Shown here: piece by piece, positions 21,569-33,200 of the stretch | Layout: the number at the start of each line of letters is the position of its first letter | Numbering within the stretch: position 1 is the stretch's first letter | From: Mnemiopsis leidyi | Lineage: Eukaryota; Ctenophora; Tentaculata; Lobata; Bolinopsidae | Direction: 5' to 3' | Length of the DNA stretch: 50,221 nucleotides | NCBI GenBank assembly: GCA_000226015.1 | Contig: JH153219.1 | Coordinates: 16,186-66,406, forward strand | Notes under the pieces: generated by a model | The model's input: only the letters and a program-made list of their open reading frames with translations | The model's database searches: none | What the model was told of the DNA's origin: nothing | Translations under genes and position numbers: made by a program

Positions 21569-22600
21569 ACACTATTGCTGCAAACGTAGACGTCGACCAA
21601 CTTCAAGTCGATCCTCCTGAGCTTCCCCACGGCCTGTACCGCAGAGACAAAATCCAGGCCTACAATTGATAAGATAACCTCCTATCCTGAAACTTTCTAT
21701 GGACTTGGACACGTATCTTAGACACTTTAATGCGTATGCCAATCTATCGGGGCCAAAGCCGCTGATATACCTCATCGTCTGATAAATTCACTCGATGAGG
21801 AAGACGGAAGCACTGCAACATGTTGAAGGACAACTTGTCGATAATTTTGCCTTGCCAGACTTGATTAGAGTGCTAAGAAGAGAAATGGGGTTGTCACGAG
21901 TTAACAGGGAGGACTATAAAGCTAAGCTCCGTAAAACTCTGAGATCGCGAGGTGAAAATGTTAGAACATACTATTCTAAGCTATGGAATTTAGCGAAACA
22001 TGCATGGCCAAAATTTTAAAAACCCAATTCAGGTTCAATTTTTTAGTGTCCTTATTTAATCTTGATTATTCGTTTTTTAATCTTTACCTATTTGTAACCA
22101 ACATATCAGCAATATTTACCTTAGCACCGTACGTTACGCGTTAGTAACATGTGCTGTGCTTAGAGTCGATGCCTCCACCGAATATGTAGTCGTTCCCAAT
22201 AGAGGGCATCTTTTTTAAACGAGCAGGAACCATTTTTAGCCACCCCCACATGAATTTAATGATGGCAGTGGTATCTCTAGATACCCTGAAATGAGAAAAG
22301 ACCAGCAAAAACCGACTCTGTGAGACCACTATTACAACTGAGAAAATTGCTGAGAAGAGAAAAGGGCTTGTCACGAGTTAACAGGGAGAACTATACAGCT
22401 AAGCTCCGTAAAACTTTGAGATCGCGAGGTGAAGATGTTAGGACATACTATTCCAAGCTGTGGAATTTAGCGAAACGTGCATGGCCAGATTACATTGAGG
22501 TTAGAAATGCCAATCTGTGTGACATATTTATCGCAAACTTCCAGGACTCCTCCATTTCTGCTCGCATAAGAGAGCGTCCCGAGTTAGACAAATAAACATT
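21569..22600 (+). pseudogene. Ty3/Gypsy-type Gag fragment with repeated capsid part, copy B
   Basis: The start ATG seen in copy A is ATT here. Two overlapping capsid segments occur: 21795-22019 (EALQHVEGQLVDNFALPDLI through YYSKLWNLAKHAWPKF) and 22350-22594 (LSRVNRENYTAKLRKTLRSR through VRNANLCDIFIANF to RERPELDK). They are separated by the same foreign segment as in copy A. The shared part (LSRVNRE to LWNLAK) is present twice, so the capsid was partly duplicated around the insertion. No pol region or LTR is visible. Confidence 0.6.
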
Positions 22601-22935
22601 AGACAATGAAGCCCTTCTAGACCTTGCTTAAACTTTGATAAATTGTGGCTCTTACGGCTTATTCTCTTTGTCCTCTCTATTCACTATTGTATATACTAGT
22701 GCAATAATAAGCATCACCCTTTAATTTGACACACATCTTAATTCTTAGTTCTTACATTTATATTTTACATTTATATTTCTTCCAATGGACGTGTATAAAA
22801 CTTATTAGTCAGTTGGCATGACAGTTTATTGATAAAATATTTTCTCTCACAGGTAGACCAATTGAGTTTGGCTTTCGCTGGGTATCTGTTTGGAAGCAAG
22901 TGACAGTTCATAAGACTTTCCTTTGGTTTATCGCT

Positions 22936-23155
22936 ATGTCCTCAGGGAAAGCTGAAGCCATCGCTAATCTTACCATTGATGAACTTAAGAAGCTGGGAAT
23001 AACACTTAAAAAACTCAGAGGACAGGTAAGCTTTTAGCTTAATGTGCTTGTCGTCAGCTCAGAAGAAAAGCAAAAACCTTAACATGGATGACAAAGGGAA
23101 GATTTCCGAAATCATGGTAGGGAGCGAGAACTGGAAAGAGACACTGCCTGAATAA
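22936..23155 (+). CDS. SAP-like domain exons of a hAT-like locus
   Basis: Exon 22936-23025 (30 codons, ATG in MSSGKAEAIANLTIDELKK) has the donor ACAG|GTAAGC. Exon 23063-23155 follows in phase 0 after AGCTCAG (KKSKNLNMDDKGKISEIMVG) and ends in TAA at 23153-23155, three bases before a CAG|GT donor. LTIDELKKLGITLKKLRGQ followed by a Lys-rich loop and a second helix fits a SAP DNA-binding motif, here split by a short intron. SAP motifs often precede transposase-like domains. The TAA means either a short protein or a damaged gene. Confidence 0.4.
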
Positions 23156-23177
23156 CAGGTAAATCCGATGGCCATTT

Positions 23178-23330
23178 TTCAATCATCTATTGATTCATTC
23201 ATTTATTGATTCTTTTATTTATTAATTCATTGATTAATTTATTCATTAAGTGATTCATTTACTTATTCATTTAGTGATTCATTAATCTATTCATTCATTC
23301 ATTTAGTGATTCATTAATTAATTATTCAGG
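23178..23330. repeat. ATTCATT/ATTGATT low-complexity array
   Basis: A degenerate repeat of ATTCATTGATT-type heptamers and octamers between the SAP-like exons and the hAT-like core. Confidence 0.7.
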
Positions 23331-23337
23331 GCAAACA

Positions 23338-23560
23338 AAACCAAGTGCCCAGTCCTTTAATGCTGAAAGGTGCTAGCCAACCTGAATTAATGACGAACCA
23401 GGATACATACAGATCGAATCTTCCATAACCACGGAGAACTCTGGAGATCAACTGAGACTTTCGTTTGGGTACGCACCACCACACCAAACAGAAGAAGTAG
23501 AGTCATGAGAAACAGAAAAGAACTTGAAGCTCAAGCTCTCAAAAGCCCGATAGTAAGAAC
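23338..23560 (+). pseudogene. Decayed exon between SAP-like and hAT-like parts
   Basis: A TTATTCAG acceptor is followed by a frame with GKQNQVPSPLMLKGASQPEL that soon stops. Another frame reads SSITTENSGDQLRLSFGYAP and PPHQTEEVES before a TGA. This looks like coding sequence broken by frameshifts. Confidence 0.25.
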
Positions 23561-23616
23561 GTTTTCTAAGACGATTGGGTACATACTTTTTACCCAAATA
23601 GACCTCGGACAAAAGA

Positions 23617-24011
23617 GTTTGAAGCTATAACCATCCACGATTTCATCTCGGGTATGAAAAAGTTGTTGGGAAGCCAAAAAACGAGGATACTAAGAAATAC
23701 ATAAGGATAGCGAATGAGGACAGGACGTATATATGTACTTGTCTGAAGGACAATGGGATTCCGAATCAAAGGCTGGCCAGAGCGTTTCGAGGGGTGGCTG
23801 TGGATGGTGGGATTCTGAATCTTAACATCTGCCGTCACTTCCTCGAACGCTTCTGGGGTGAGGAGGACGTCCCTGACAGCCTCAAAGATAAATGCCTCAG
23901 TATCTGGGACGGAGCACACATTCTAGAGCTAGTGTTCAAGTGCACCCTAGCTGACTTCCCTGACATCGAGAATGCTAAATCTGTGGTTGCCTCTCTGTCA
24001 ACATTTTTTAG
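23617..24011 (+). CDS. hAT-like transposase core exon, second lineage
   Basis: Open for about 130 codons up to the donor TTAG|GTAAAA. Blocks: KYIRIANEDRTYICTCLKDN, RLARAFRGVAVDGGILNLNI, CRHFLERFWGEED, IWDGAHILELVFK and SVVASLSTFF. It aligns block by block with the fragment at 4.0-4.4 kb (ADGAISHVN, QQFWC, WDGAHIIEL), but many residues differ, so it is a distinct lineage. In functional hAT proteins this part holds the first catalytic Asp region. Alternatively it is a domesticated ZNF862-like gene. Confidence 0.5.
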
Positions 24012-24157
24012 GTAAAAGCAATGTTATAAGTATAATGAAATGTTATCAATAATTAACTTACCTACCTATAATTAATAACAGATAGCACACTAAAAAATTC
24101 AGCCTAATTTCGAATGCTCTGAAAATACGTTCATCCAGATCCACTGGCCAATACTGA

Positions 24158-24500
24158 TTCTGCCCTCTCAAATTTACACAACCTTTCCAGAGAGCCAACG
24201 GTCTACGAGAAGCTGAGACGAAATGGGATTGACCAGGACCAGAAGCTCTACACCCCAAAAAAGGAGAGGAGTATGAAGTTTGTAGCACGTGACTTGGCGA
24301 TATGCCGGGACGTGCTGTCGAACCTCCCCCTCTATTTGACCACGCTTGCTGACATAGCCAACTCACCTGAAACGAAAGAGGATGTACGAGCTGAGGTGGT
24401 TGGCTACATCAGCAAGCTGAAAGATGACGTATTTCAATCCCACCTTACATTCCTGGCTGGAATAACCCGCTTCCTCAAACGCTTCTCAACAGAGTTCCAG
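24158..24500 (+). CDS. hAT-like transposase C-terminal exon, second lineage
   Basis: The frame contains NLHNLSREPTVYEKLRRNGI, then MKFVARDLAICRDVLSNLPL, the helical SPETKEDVRAEVVGYISKLK and TFLAGITRFLKRFSTEFQ, ending at the donor CCAG|GTATTG. It matches the KFVAHD...VHLLV segments at 4.5 and 12.3 kb. The acceptor is unresolved: the phase left by the core exon (2) does not fit the two AG sites I see (near 24100 and 24136), so a frameshift may exist. Confidence 0.45.
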
Positions 24501-24683
24501 GTATTGCTTTTAAAATATTACATCGGAACTTATGCAATGAAATATTCTGACGCGAATTGTTTTGTATTAGGTGTATCTTAACATACAAATCGTAATAATT
24601 TGGCTAAATATATTAGTAACTGCATAACTGTATGATTTATAATAATTGAAAATTGTGCTATCACTCATGATCTTATATTTCAG

Positions 24684-24833
24684 AGGTGCAGGCTGAATGT
24701 AGCGGAGTACATGAACCTAAAAAACCAGCTGAAATGTGCCCTCGGACTGCTAAAATTGGAAACTCCAAGTCCCGCGGTTCAGTACTTCTTCCTTATCTTC
24801 TCTTTTTTCTTCTTTCTGTATATTTCTTTTTAA
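24684..24833 (+). CDS. Possible last exon of the hAT-like locus
   Basis: Acceptor TATATTTCAG; phase 0 fits the preceding donor. It reads RCRLNVAEYMNLKNQLKCAL then GLLKLETPSPA, and a hydrophobic read-through tail to TAA. The last 20 codons are pyrimidine-rich and may be intronic. Confidence 0.3.
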   Translation, partial: RCRLNVAEYMNLKNQLKCALGLLKLETPSPAVQYFFLIFSFFFFLYISF

Positions 24834-25610
24834 GTTTATTTAACCCTTTAATGGACAAAGTGATCTAATCATAGCTCAGCAACAAAAGGGGAAGTTGTGC
24901 ACCTCAGTTTTAAGAATATATTAAATAGTTAATAGTTCTTATTATTACCAGCCTTATCTCTTTCAATACATAATTGGGTGCCAATCCAAATCTAAAATCT
25001 AGTCTGAAATTAAATCTTTGACGCACCTATCAAGAACACTCAAAGTGGAACATACATTACAAGCCTTGAAGTAGACACACCAGGTTTAAAGATATTGTTA
25101 CCACTGTCTTAACCTCGGAATTTGGCCCCTCCATAGATTACAGGGCCCCGGGTTAGGAAGCAGTAGTCAGGTTTAGGTTCAAGGTTTTGTTTTTTTTTAA
25201 TTTGGGCCACACGAATAGACGAATTTTGGTGAGACAATCCCAATGAGCATGAAGACGCGGATATAGCGGTTGAAGACCAGGAGCGCAAGAGGTCCAGAGA
25301 AGAAACCACGGAGGAGAGCACTTCCGTGGTAAATCACGTAAATTCAATAATTGTCGATTTAAAAAGAACATAAAATAGAGTATATCACACAAAAATAATC
25401 AATAGAATGCCTTCAGGGCTTTCTTTGTCTTCACGTTTGAATACATGAATTTTTCGTATATTTTTCACCGACTCAAACCTAAACAAACTTGTTCAATCGA
25501 TTCACATTCTTTATCAAAAAAGGCAACACGAAGAAGCAACTTTAAATATCCAACGTCCCCCGATCCCCCAACCGTAAGAAAACCACTCAATACTAAAAAC
25601 CGAGCGAGCG
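24834..25610. other. Non-coding
   Basis: No exon chain or motif seen. Confidence 0.5.
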
Positions 25611-25620
25611 TGTGAAGTTA

Positions 25621-26036
25621 ACAAAACATAACAATTGCACGATCGAATCAGACGAGTTACAAACTACAACAGTAAGTTAACAAAACATAACAATTGCACG
25701 ATCGCATCAGACGAGTTACAAACTACAACAGTAAGTTTACAAAACATAACAATTGCACGCTCACATAAGACGAGTTACAAACTACAACAGTAAGTTTACA
25801 AAACATAACTATTGCACGATCGCATCAGACGAGTTACAAACTACAACAGTAAGTTTACAAAACATAAGAATTGCACGATCGCATCAGACGAGTTACAAAC
25901 TACAACAGTAAGTTAACAAAACATAACAATTGCACGCTCACATAAGACGAGTTACAAACTACAAAACAGTAAGTTAACAAAACATAACAATTGCACGCTC
26001 ACAGAAGACGAGTTACAAACTGAAACCTGGTAAGTA
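25621..26036. repeat. 59-bp minisatellite, seven units
   Basis: Units start at 25621, 25680, 25739, 25798, 25857, 25916 and 25977; the sixth is 2 bp longer. Each begins ACAAAACATAACAATTGCAC and ends in CTACAACAGTAAGT. Two variants alternate (GATCGCATCAGACG and GCTCACATAAGACG). There are no unique spacers, so it is not CRISPR-like. GTAAGT, the ideal 5' splice site, recurs once per unit. Confidence 0.92.
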
Positions 26037-27520
26037 GAAACACCTGTACATAGTGCTGAAATCTCTGTCCTGACAGATTTTCGTGTGTTTAGCAACTCTG
26101 CAGATCGGCGGGGTCAGTCACTCCCTGAAAATTACAATTGATTAGAAATTAAAAGAAACTATAAAGTGAATTTAAGATTGCAAGAAGGCACATCATTTGA
26201 AATTTGGCGTAAGTGTATCGTTTATCATTTTGAAAGATCAACAATTTAGGTGCTCATAAGTCATATTTTAATAGGTGCGATTCCCAGATCCGCCAATGTT
26301 ACTGTTCGAGGAGTGTGCATATGTAATCTTTTTCCGGTCGACTCAGCCAAATGAGTAGGAAACCGTGATTGGGGGTAAGTGAGGATCTAGAATCCTCCAG
26401 ATGCCCCTTCAGTATAAGTACAACCTCTAAAAGCTTGGGTACAGGTGTAACAAATTTAAATAGGTGCTCTTAGAATATAAATTCTCAGTCAATCTTTTTA
26501 ATTGGGTCCTCCCAGTTTACCAGCACTGTTCATCATTATTCTTTAGATATTTCTCTCGAGTCTTTACTAAAATCAAAAGAAGCTAAACGGTTAATCCCAT
26601 TAGCCCATTTTCATCCCACAAGCCCTTATCTAGCAGAGGAGGCGTTATATATTTAACAATTTGATAGCATGAAGTACCGAACAGGCTTATCACGAGTCAT
26701 TTACGGTACGTTAGAGTGTGGACCAATAGAAGCTTGAACAGCTGTAAGAGAACCACAAATGACTTGGAAAAGTATTCCTGGTCCCGTGTACGTATCTCGG
26801 GGCGACGACTCTTGACACAATGAACTAATTTAGTTTTACTCGGTACAAATAGCTGGTGTGGTGGATCAAGCGGTGCCTGGTAGTGCGGTTAAATCTAGAA
26901 TTTATCATTAATTAAGCAAAACGCTAAGCATGTATAAATGTCGACAATCTGGACTTTATCATCAAAGCATGACATCAAAACCTCGTATTATCATAATAGT
27001 CCTACAATTAAGGCACATTATACGACACCATTTCAATTTGGTACTGAAAGACAAGACGATTAGATTAAGCCGCTTTGTCTGTTCAATAATAGAAATTTAA
27101 AAAGCCATTATTTAAACCGGTCGTCGTCAACGTGACATGATATCAGTGAGATACTGAGGTGACATTTGTGTTCTCCGTCAAGCCCATACATTTTTCACCA
27201 CCTAAGCTTTATTCCAAGGCTTTTGCCCAAATAGTTAATTTTAACTCATATTAACAAGTGTTTATCGCACCAACTCTTACTTAACCTCTTTAATAACAAT
27301 GTTTTATTCTTCTGCCTAGACAAGTACATCGTACCAACTCCGAACTAACTCCGAACTAACACCATACCAACACCGGACAACCCCAGATCCAATCAACTCA
27401 CCGCAACGGCCTGATCCTCCTCCACCACACCACAACACCCGCCCAGTACTTGGCTTATTAACATTTTCCTGCTACACTTACACCTGACTTTTGATAATTG
27501 GTCATTGGCAAGCGATCTGG
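26037..27520. other. Intergenic, no gene seen
   Basis: AT-rich unique DNA. A short direct repeat (TCCGAACTAAC twice) lies near 27336-27360. No supported coding or RNA gene. Confidence 0.5.
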
Positions 27521-27525
27521 TGGAC

Positions 27526-27608
27526 CACGTGACGCGACACAACTCCAACCTCCAATGTAGTCCGCTTCGCATCTGGAGGTGGACAGTTTGCTGGGCTGGT
27601 CACGTGAC
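27526..27608. promoter_or_regulatory. E-box pair including a perfect CLEAR-type palindrome
   Basis: CACGTG occurs at 27526-27531 and GTCACGTGAC at 27599-27608. The 10-bp palindrome equals the site bound by TFEB/MITF/USF-type bHLH-Zip factors. It lies about 1.3 kb upstream of the membrane-protein gene. The sites are seen; regulation is inferred. Confidence 0.35.
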
Positions 27609-28230
27609 CAATTTTCCGCCTGATCTGCTGGACAAGACGGTGCTTCTCGGTTCTACTTGCTCTAGTTCGCACTGCTGAGTTTCTGTTTGATTTGTTGCGG
27701 TTTTATATTTTGTTGATACGTCATAGCACAAGGATTTGATAAAATGCTAGTCTGGCGATGCTACTATCGAGCCTTATAATGCAATGTTAATAAACAATAA
27801 ACATTAAACTTGATCTTAAGATGCACCAAAGGTATTATATCCGATATCTAACCCATTAACTGATGTTCAAAAATCTGCAATGATATGCCACACTGTACGT
27901 AGTTAATATTTGAAATTAGGTAAGTTTTCCGGTCTTTCAGATTACGCCACAAAGCCCACACACCATCAGTCGCCCTGATACCCTCTATAGTCAGTATTCA
28001 CTTTCCGTTCCGATACCCTTAATATTCTATAGATACCCTCCGTACACAGCACGATAACAGAACGTCTAGTTACGGGTGTGGCGTGTGGGGGTTGTCTACT
28101 CACCGCCGATCAGCGGGTTAATTGTGTAGCTGGTGCAGCCTACGTGGTGACAGCTATTTTGTTAGTGAAAACCGAGCTTGGAACAGAACGGCGGCTCACG
28201 ACACCTCCCTGCACTAAACCCGGCGTTCTG

Positions 28231-28330
28231 ATTGGCTGAGAGTGATCACGTGACGGTATTGTGTCGTGTTTAATTGGAGGAGAGATGTCAGATATGGTGT
28301 GTACAGACGCTGAGCTGCCACTTTAAAATC
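28231..28330 (+). promoter_or_regulatory. Putative promoter of the PPxY membrane-protein gene
   Basis: An inverted CCAAT box (ATTGGC, 28231-28236) lies 9 bp before ATCACGTGAC (28245-28254), in locally GC-richer DNA. A pyrimidine-rich acceptor (TTCTCTTTCAG, ending 28421) follows and could bound a 5'UTR intron. The start site is not determined. Confidence 0.35.
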
Positions 28331-28536
28331 GGAGCCTGAGCAGGACTAGTACAAGTTTGAGTAGCCTGACCGTCTGGCCGTTAAACTGAGGGAAAGTTTG
28401 ACATTTTCTCTTCTCTTTCAGCGATTCCGTGTCAAGATTGACCTCGAACTGTTAATCCGCCAGATCTTTCATATATCACCACTGTCCAGCGTGCTCGTTT
28501 TATAAGTGATATATTTCAGTACATTTGTGCTCCGTA

Positions 28537-28599
28537 ATGTTATTCAGGATCTCGAATTTGAACATCATTTGTAGCATAGCAGTATCTATACTAGTATAG
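28537..28599 (+). CDS. Candidate signal-peptide exon (tentative)
   Basis: An ATG at 28537 opens a short hydrophobic frame, MLFRISNLNIICSIAVS, ending in TAG with GT sites nearby. It would supply the signal sequence that the Cys-rich gene downstream seems to lack. No strong donor is present, so the link is a guess. Confidence 0.2.
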   Translation: MLFRISNLNIICSIAVSILV

Positions 28600-28898
28600 C
28601 AGTATCTATTGTCTAAGGGTTATATCGTCCTCCTCATCACCATTTCTTTCCGGGCCTCTCATAGCTTCATTTATACGAAATAGCTCGATTTCTTTTATAT
28701 ACGACCTTGCTGTTGTGACGTTTCTCATACAAACATACAGTATTTTTTATTTAACCCCAGCTTCTAAATTTACATTTATGTAATGCTTTATACCTGATTC
28801 AACCCACATTTGAACGAAAACCCGATATTAGCGAACATAGAACAAGTCAAGCCTAGTTAGAAAGACAGGAAGAAAGAAAAGATTCAGGCGAGTAAAAC

Positions 28899-30263
28899 AT
28901 GATAAAATGTTCCGGACCCAGCACAACCACGTGTGATCTGCGTGGAGGGTGCTGTACGGGTGTCAAGACGTGCCGTGAGAGCAAGTTCTTGTGCGCGACC
29001 AATACCACGGAGACGTGCGGTGGGGAGCGCTGTCTAGCTGACAGTGAAAGTAGTGTCTGTTGTCCTGTCACTGCTCAGGTTTGTCAGGGGTTTGGGTAGA
29101 ATTATTTGATTGCTACTATAGTAGCATGGCAACAAAAATTACTTTAACTTTTATGGTAACAAAATGAATATCTGGAGGGCATATCCCCATCGACAATCCT
29201 GTGTTTGAACTTCATAACACTAGCTGAAGGGTAGTTATTGTCGTCTAGCTTAAATATAGATATAAAGAATCGTTGAAAAACCTTGTGAAATCTCAGTGCT
29301 GCATGTCACGTGGGAAGATAGCGTGCTGTATTGAGACGGATGTTTGGTGGAAGTGGCCAGCCCTACTAGCCAGCTCTGCCTTCCTACTCCTCACGCTCGC
29401 TCTTCTGTACTACACATATAAGTCTACCAGAGTGAGTTATCGCAACAGTAACCGTTAACAATCCACCGATTTAGGTGTAGCGATTGTTAACTATGGGTGA
29501 GCCCCCTCCCTAAACTACTGATTTTACGGTGGTTATCATATCAAACTTATCAAAAAAGCACAAGGAAAAATTTAGATTTTCAAGTTTTTGCTGTGTCGAA
29601 GCCTACCAATTATTTCCTATTAATGTGCTTATAAAACCTTAGTCCTCGAGACGTAACGACAGACACGTGATCCACTACGACGACATGCCTCCGGTTCACC
29701 CTCCTCCATACCACCTTCACCATGGTTACCTGGGTGTTTTGATGAAGGAGCACAACAGCAACGAGTCACCCCCAGAGTATGTGAGCAGGGAAGGAACCCC
29801 TCACAGTCTAGTCACACTCCCAGCGATGATGAGGTAAATCTAACATTTCCTAGCTCTACATTAGGCACACTTTTGTCAAAATTTATAGTTTTTTTTTTAA
29901 TTTGTAATACCCCACTCCTATTTTCTTCCTTAATGTAAAACTGAAAAGGGTGAAATTGTTTCCTCTATCTACTCATGATTCAGATCGACATCAGACGAGT
30001 TTGGAACAGACCATATTCAGCATCATCAGACACCCGAGCACCCTCACGACCTTTCTCTACAGACCCAAACATCAAGTGAAGGACTAGAAAATGTGAACAT
30101 TTCGACAGTTATGTCATTATCAAACTTATCAGACACAGATAACTTGAGTATATCCACACATTCTGAGTTGGAGTGTTCAGATTTGGAGAGTTGTTCCGTG
30201 AGGACAGGAAAATTGGGCAAGAAACACCAGGTTTATATGGTCAATGCCAACAATTTTGTTTAA
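28899..30263 (+). CDS. Cys-rich single-pass membrane protein with two PPxY motifs (four exons)
   Basis: Exons 28899-29078, 29297-29431, 29643-29833 and 29984-30263 join in phase to 261 codons, counted from the ATG at 28899. Order: Cys-rich ectodomain (residues 4-71; CDLRGGCCTGVKTC, ESSVCCPVTAQ then CCMSRGKIACC), TM helix about 77-99 (WWKWPALLASSAFLLL), then a cytoplasmic tail with PPPY (125-128), PPEY (148-151) and a Ser/Asp-rich C-terminus. PPxY motifs recruit WW-domain proteins such as Nedd4-type ligases. The plan recalls Shisa/WBP1/VOPP1-type (STMC6) adaptors. The CCP...CC...CC run also recalls half a granulin repeat. There is an in-frame TAA two codons before the ATG. A secreted ectodomain needs a signal peptide, so the true 5' exon is probably upstream. 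Confidence 0.7.
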
Positions 30264-33200
30264 GTTTTGTAAATCTCAATAGAAGTTGTTATTTCGTAAA
30301 TCTTAACAGAAGTTGTTCTTTCTAATTTATGAGGAGACTTTTGGTAGTGTTTTATCGTATTGTAATTGTCACGATTTGTATTTTGTAAGGTTCTTAACAT
30401 GTACCTCTGATTACTAATTCGTACACCTTCGATGGCACGATGCCATACCATACGATACAATGGTAAATTGCGGTCCATCAATTATTCAAAAATTCAAAGC
30501 CGAAATTTATTATTGGTGACTAAAGCTAGTTAAGATAATAACTCAATATTTATTAATTTATTAATTTATCGAACAATAATCAGTAGTTAATTAGCACTAG
30601 GCAGCCAGCGCCTGCTTCCCAAATTAAATATTCAGGACAAACACGGGTCTCCGGTCTCCATTTTCATCTCTATATTCTCCTTTGCTCCGTCTCAATCATT
30701 ATAATCCGTTGCAATGTCCGGTCAACCAGGCGCTCCACCACACATTAAACATTCTCACAATGCATAGAGGAAGTGTAAGCCATGAAAACAGATTTATACC
30801 CGAACACTATTTCAGTGCTAATGTACATGCTGCCCCCGGGACAAGCACAATATGACTGTCTCACTACTTCACCCGTGGTGCTATTTTAAAAGGACACACC
30901 ACTGTAAGAACTGTAGTACATTGGACCCTCATTCTGCTGCAGTTAACGTAATGACCATTGTAAGAGCTACAGCAGGTAGTTGTTATCGTTTGAACCCCCC
31001 ACCTGGTTGCTCTTCTACTTTCTGTTTGATAGGGCACGCGGCAGATTGCAGGCGTTTTACGTGCTATAGCTAGATGCCATTAGACTACTTAGGGCGACAG
31101 GTTTTTGTGTAACCGTTCTGATTGTATGTCAGTTTGCAAGTGCTGTATAATTTATTTTTGAAGTTTACGCTCTTGGTACTGCTATACCTAATTAATATGA
31201 ATGCAACTTAATATGGATGCAAGCTTCAATATTCTAGAGCCATGAATCGCACTTAAAAGTCGTGTGACCATTGAGCGCCAGTGTTTAGTTTGGTTGTATC
31301 TATGACCATCTAGACGTGAAGCAATGACCAAGGCCCAAGGATCGTAGCCGGCATTGCCATGGTGACCACTTACTATGCAGTGAATCGCCCCCGTAAAACT
31401 AAAATTACCAAATAGGTTAAGGATTTTAAAGGATTGTATTTACTATACTCAACATCGTTTTTGGAGTGTGCTCAAACCTGAAAATTGAAATTTTGCTCGA
31501 GCGTGATTCTTTTTGACGGCGAGAAGATTTTCGGATATTATTGATCAGATGATCCGTTCAAATAAACTACCGTCTACCACCTCGTTTTTTTGATAATGCA
31601 CTTGGTGGGATAATATTTTGAGTGTTATACTTTATGTCAGAAGATCGCATTGCAACAAAGATAAAGGAACTCAAAATCTGCTGCAAATGATAAGCTCATA
31701 CGACTAGAATTTGCAGCAATCTCCTGCGATTACGTATGCAAAAGAAGAAAAAGTGATCGAGTTACACCTCCAAGAAAAGAGCTTCTAGAGGTCACGTGAC
31801 GCATATGGGTGCGATAAAGGGTATCAGGATGTTGCTGGGTTGCTTGAGTAGCTCTACAGTTTGCAGAACTTATGGCTTTATGGGCTGACGAGTTCATGCT
31901 TCGAGTTCAATGATGGATTTTTGTTAAATTGGGTGTTTACTGTTAAGTTTAAACTTTTAGCTTTTGTCGGCCTCACAGCCAGTTGACATTAAGAGAGACT
32001 TTATAGTTCCTGGCAGTAAAACTAAAAAGTATTATATAGAGTCCAGCCTACTCATAGAAAGCAAACTTTTACATATGGCATTGGGAGGAGTAACTAAAGC
32101 CAGTACAATACTCCTGTATTGCGTGTCTATGTCTCATGAAAATAGGACAACCGCCCTTCTATGAGTGCATTGTCAACTACCTAGTCCAGCAGCTTCCTGA
32201 TTCTCGCCGCTCTATTTTTCACATTGTACAAGTTTGTTACCAATCATAGAATTAGTAGTTTTGTAGTTGTCTTTTCTCCCTTTATCAAACAAATTTTAAA
32301 GAACAAACAGTGCACCTGGAGCTCGCTTAAGTTATATTCATTGACGCGACTGATGTAAGCAAAATCACATGTCTCATTGCACTAGGGTCATCACGGCCAT
32401 TACAAGCCTCATCATGTAGTACACTACAGTTGTGCAGTATACACTCCATATTTTGTCATTAATTTTCCTCCTAGTCAGCAACCTAGTTAAACGCTCCTCG
32501 CATACACCCGTCTTGCAAACAAGCTTCATAGCCCACCATCCGTCTTGAAGTTTAACACAGAGGTAATGCAGGGGGCTAGTCTCGGACCTGTTATCACAGT
32601 TGGTCTACGTGTGCCACTAACGGAGCGGACAGCTTTGTTTAACGCTCACTGTACCTACAAAAGAATAGCTGGGCCAGACAAAAACCTCTTTGTTACCGGA
32701 TCTACTGGATCGCTTAATAACTGTAATGACACGCGGCGCGCTATCAGTGCTGCCCTGGCCACTGACTGAGCCCAGCTTGCTACAAGGTTTTATGTCTACA
32801 TTGGTTCAGTGCACCAGAGTGGGTTAGTGTCGTGTAACGACAACATCCTGTGTGTTTTGATTTAAACTGAGGTCTTGTATACACAGGGTATCTTTGCTGA
32901 TATATGAACGATCTCGCTCCGTTGTTTCATACACATTATTGACCGGGTCCAAATAAGGATGAAGAAAGTGCTCCGCAAAAGTTATGTTCATGAAATATAT
33001 ACATGTTGCAAGGTATATTTACTTCTAGCAAAAGATCACGTTCAATGAGATATAGCATCACTTTTCGGTCAAAGTGCTTTTTTGCGCAACAAGTATTTGG
33101 CTTTAAACTAACGGCTCTTACTTCAACTAGACATTTCAGTGACATAAACATGGGAAAGCTTTTGTAGTCAGTCCCAACCATCATTACCGCAGGCCCTTGC

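Noticed and set aside
25621..26036. CRISPR-like array
   Set aside because: The units are contiguous without unique spacers and the genome is eukaryotic.
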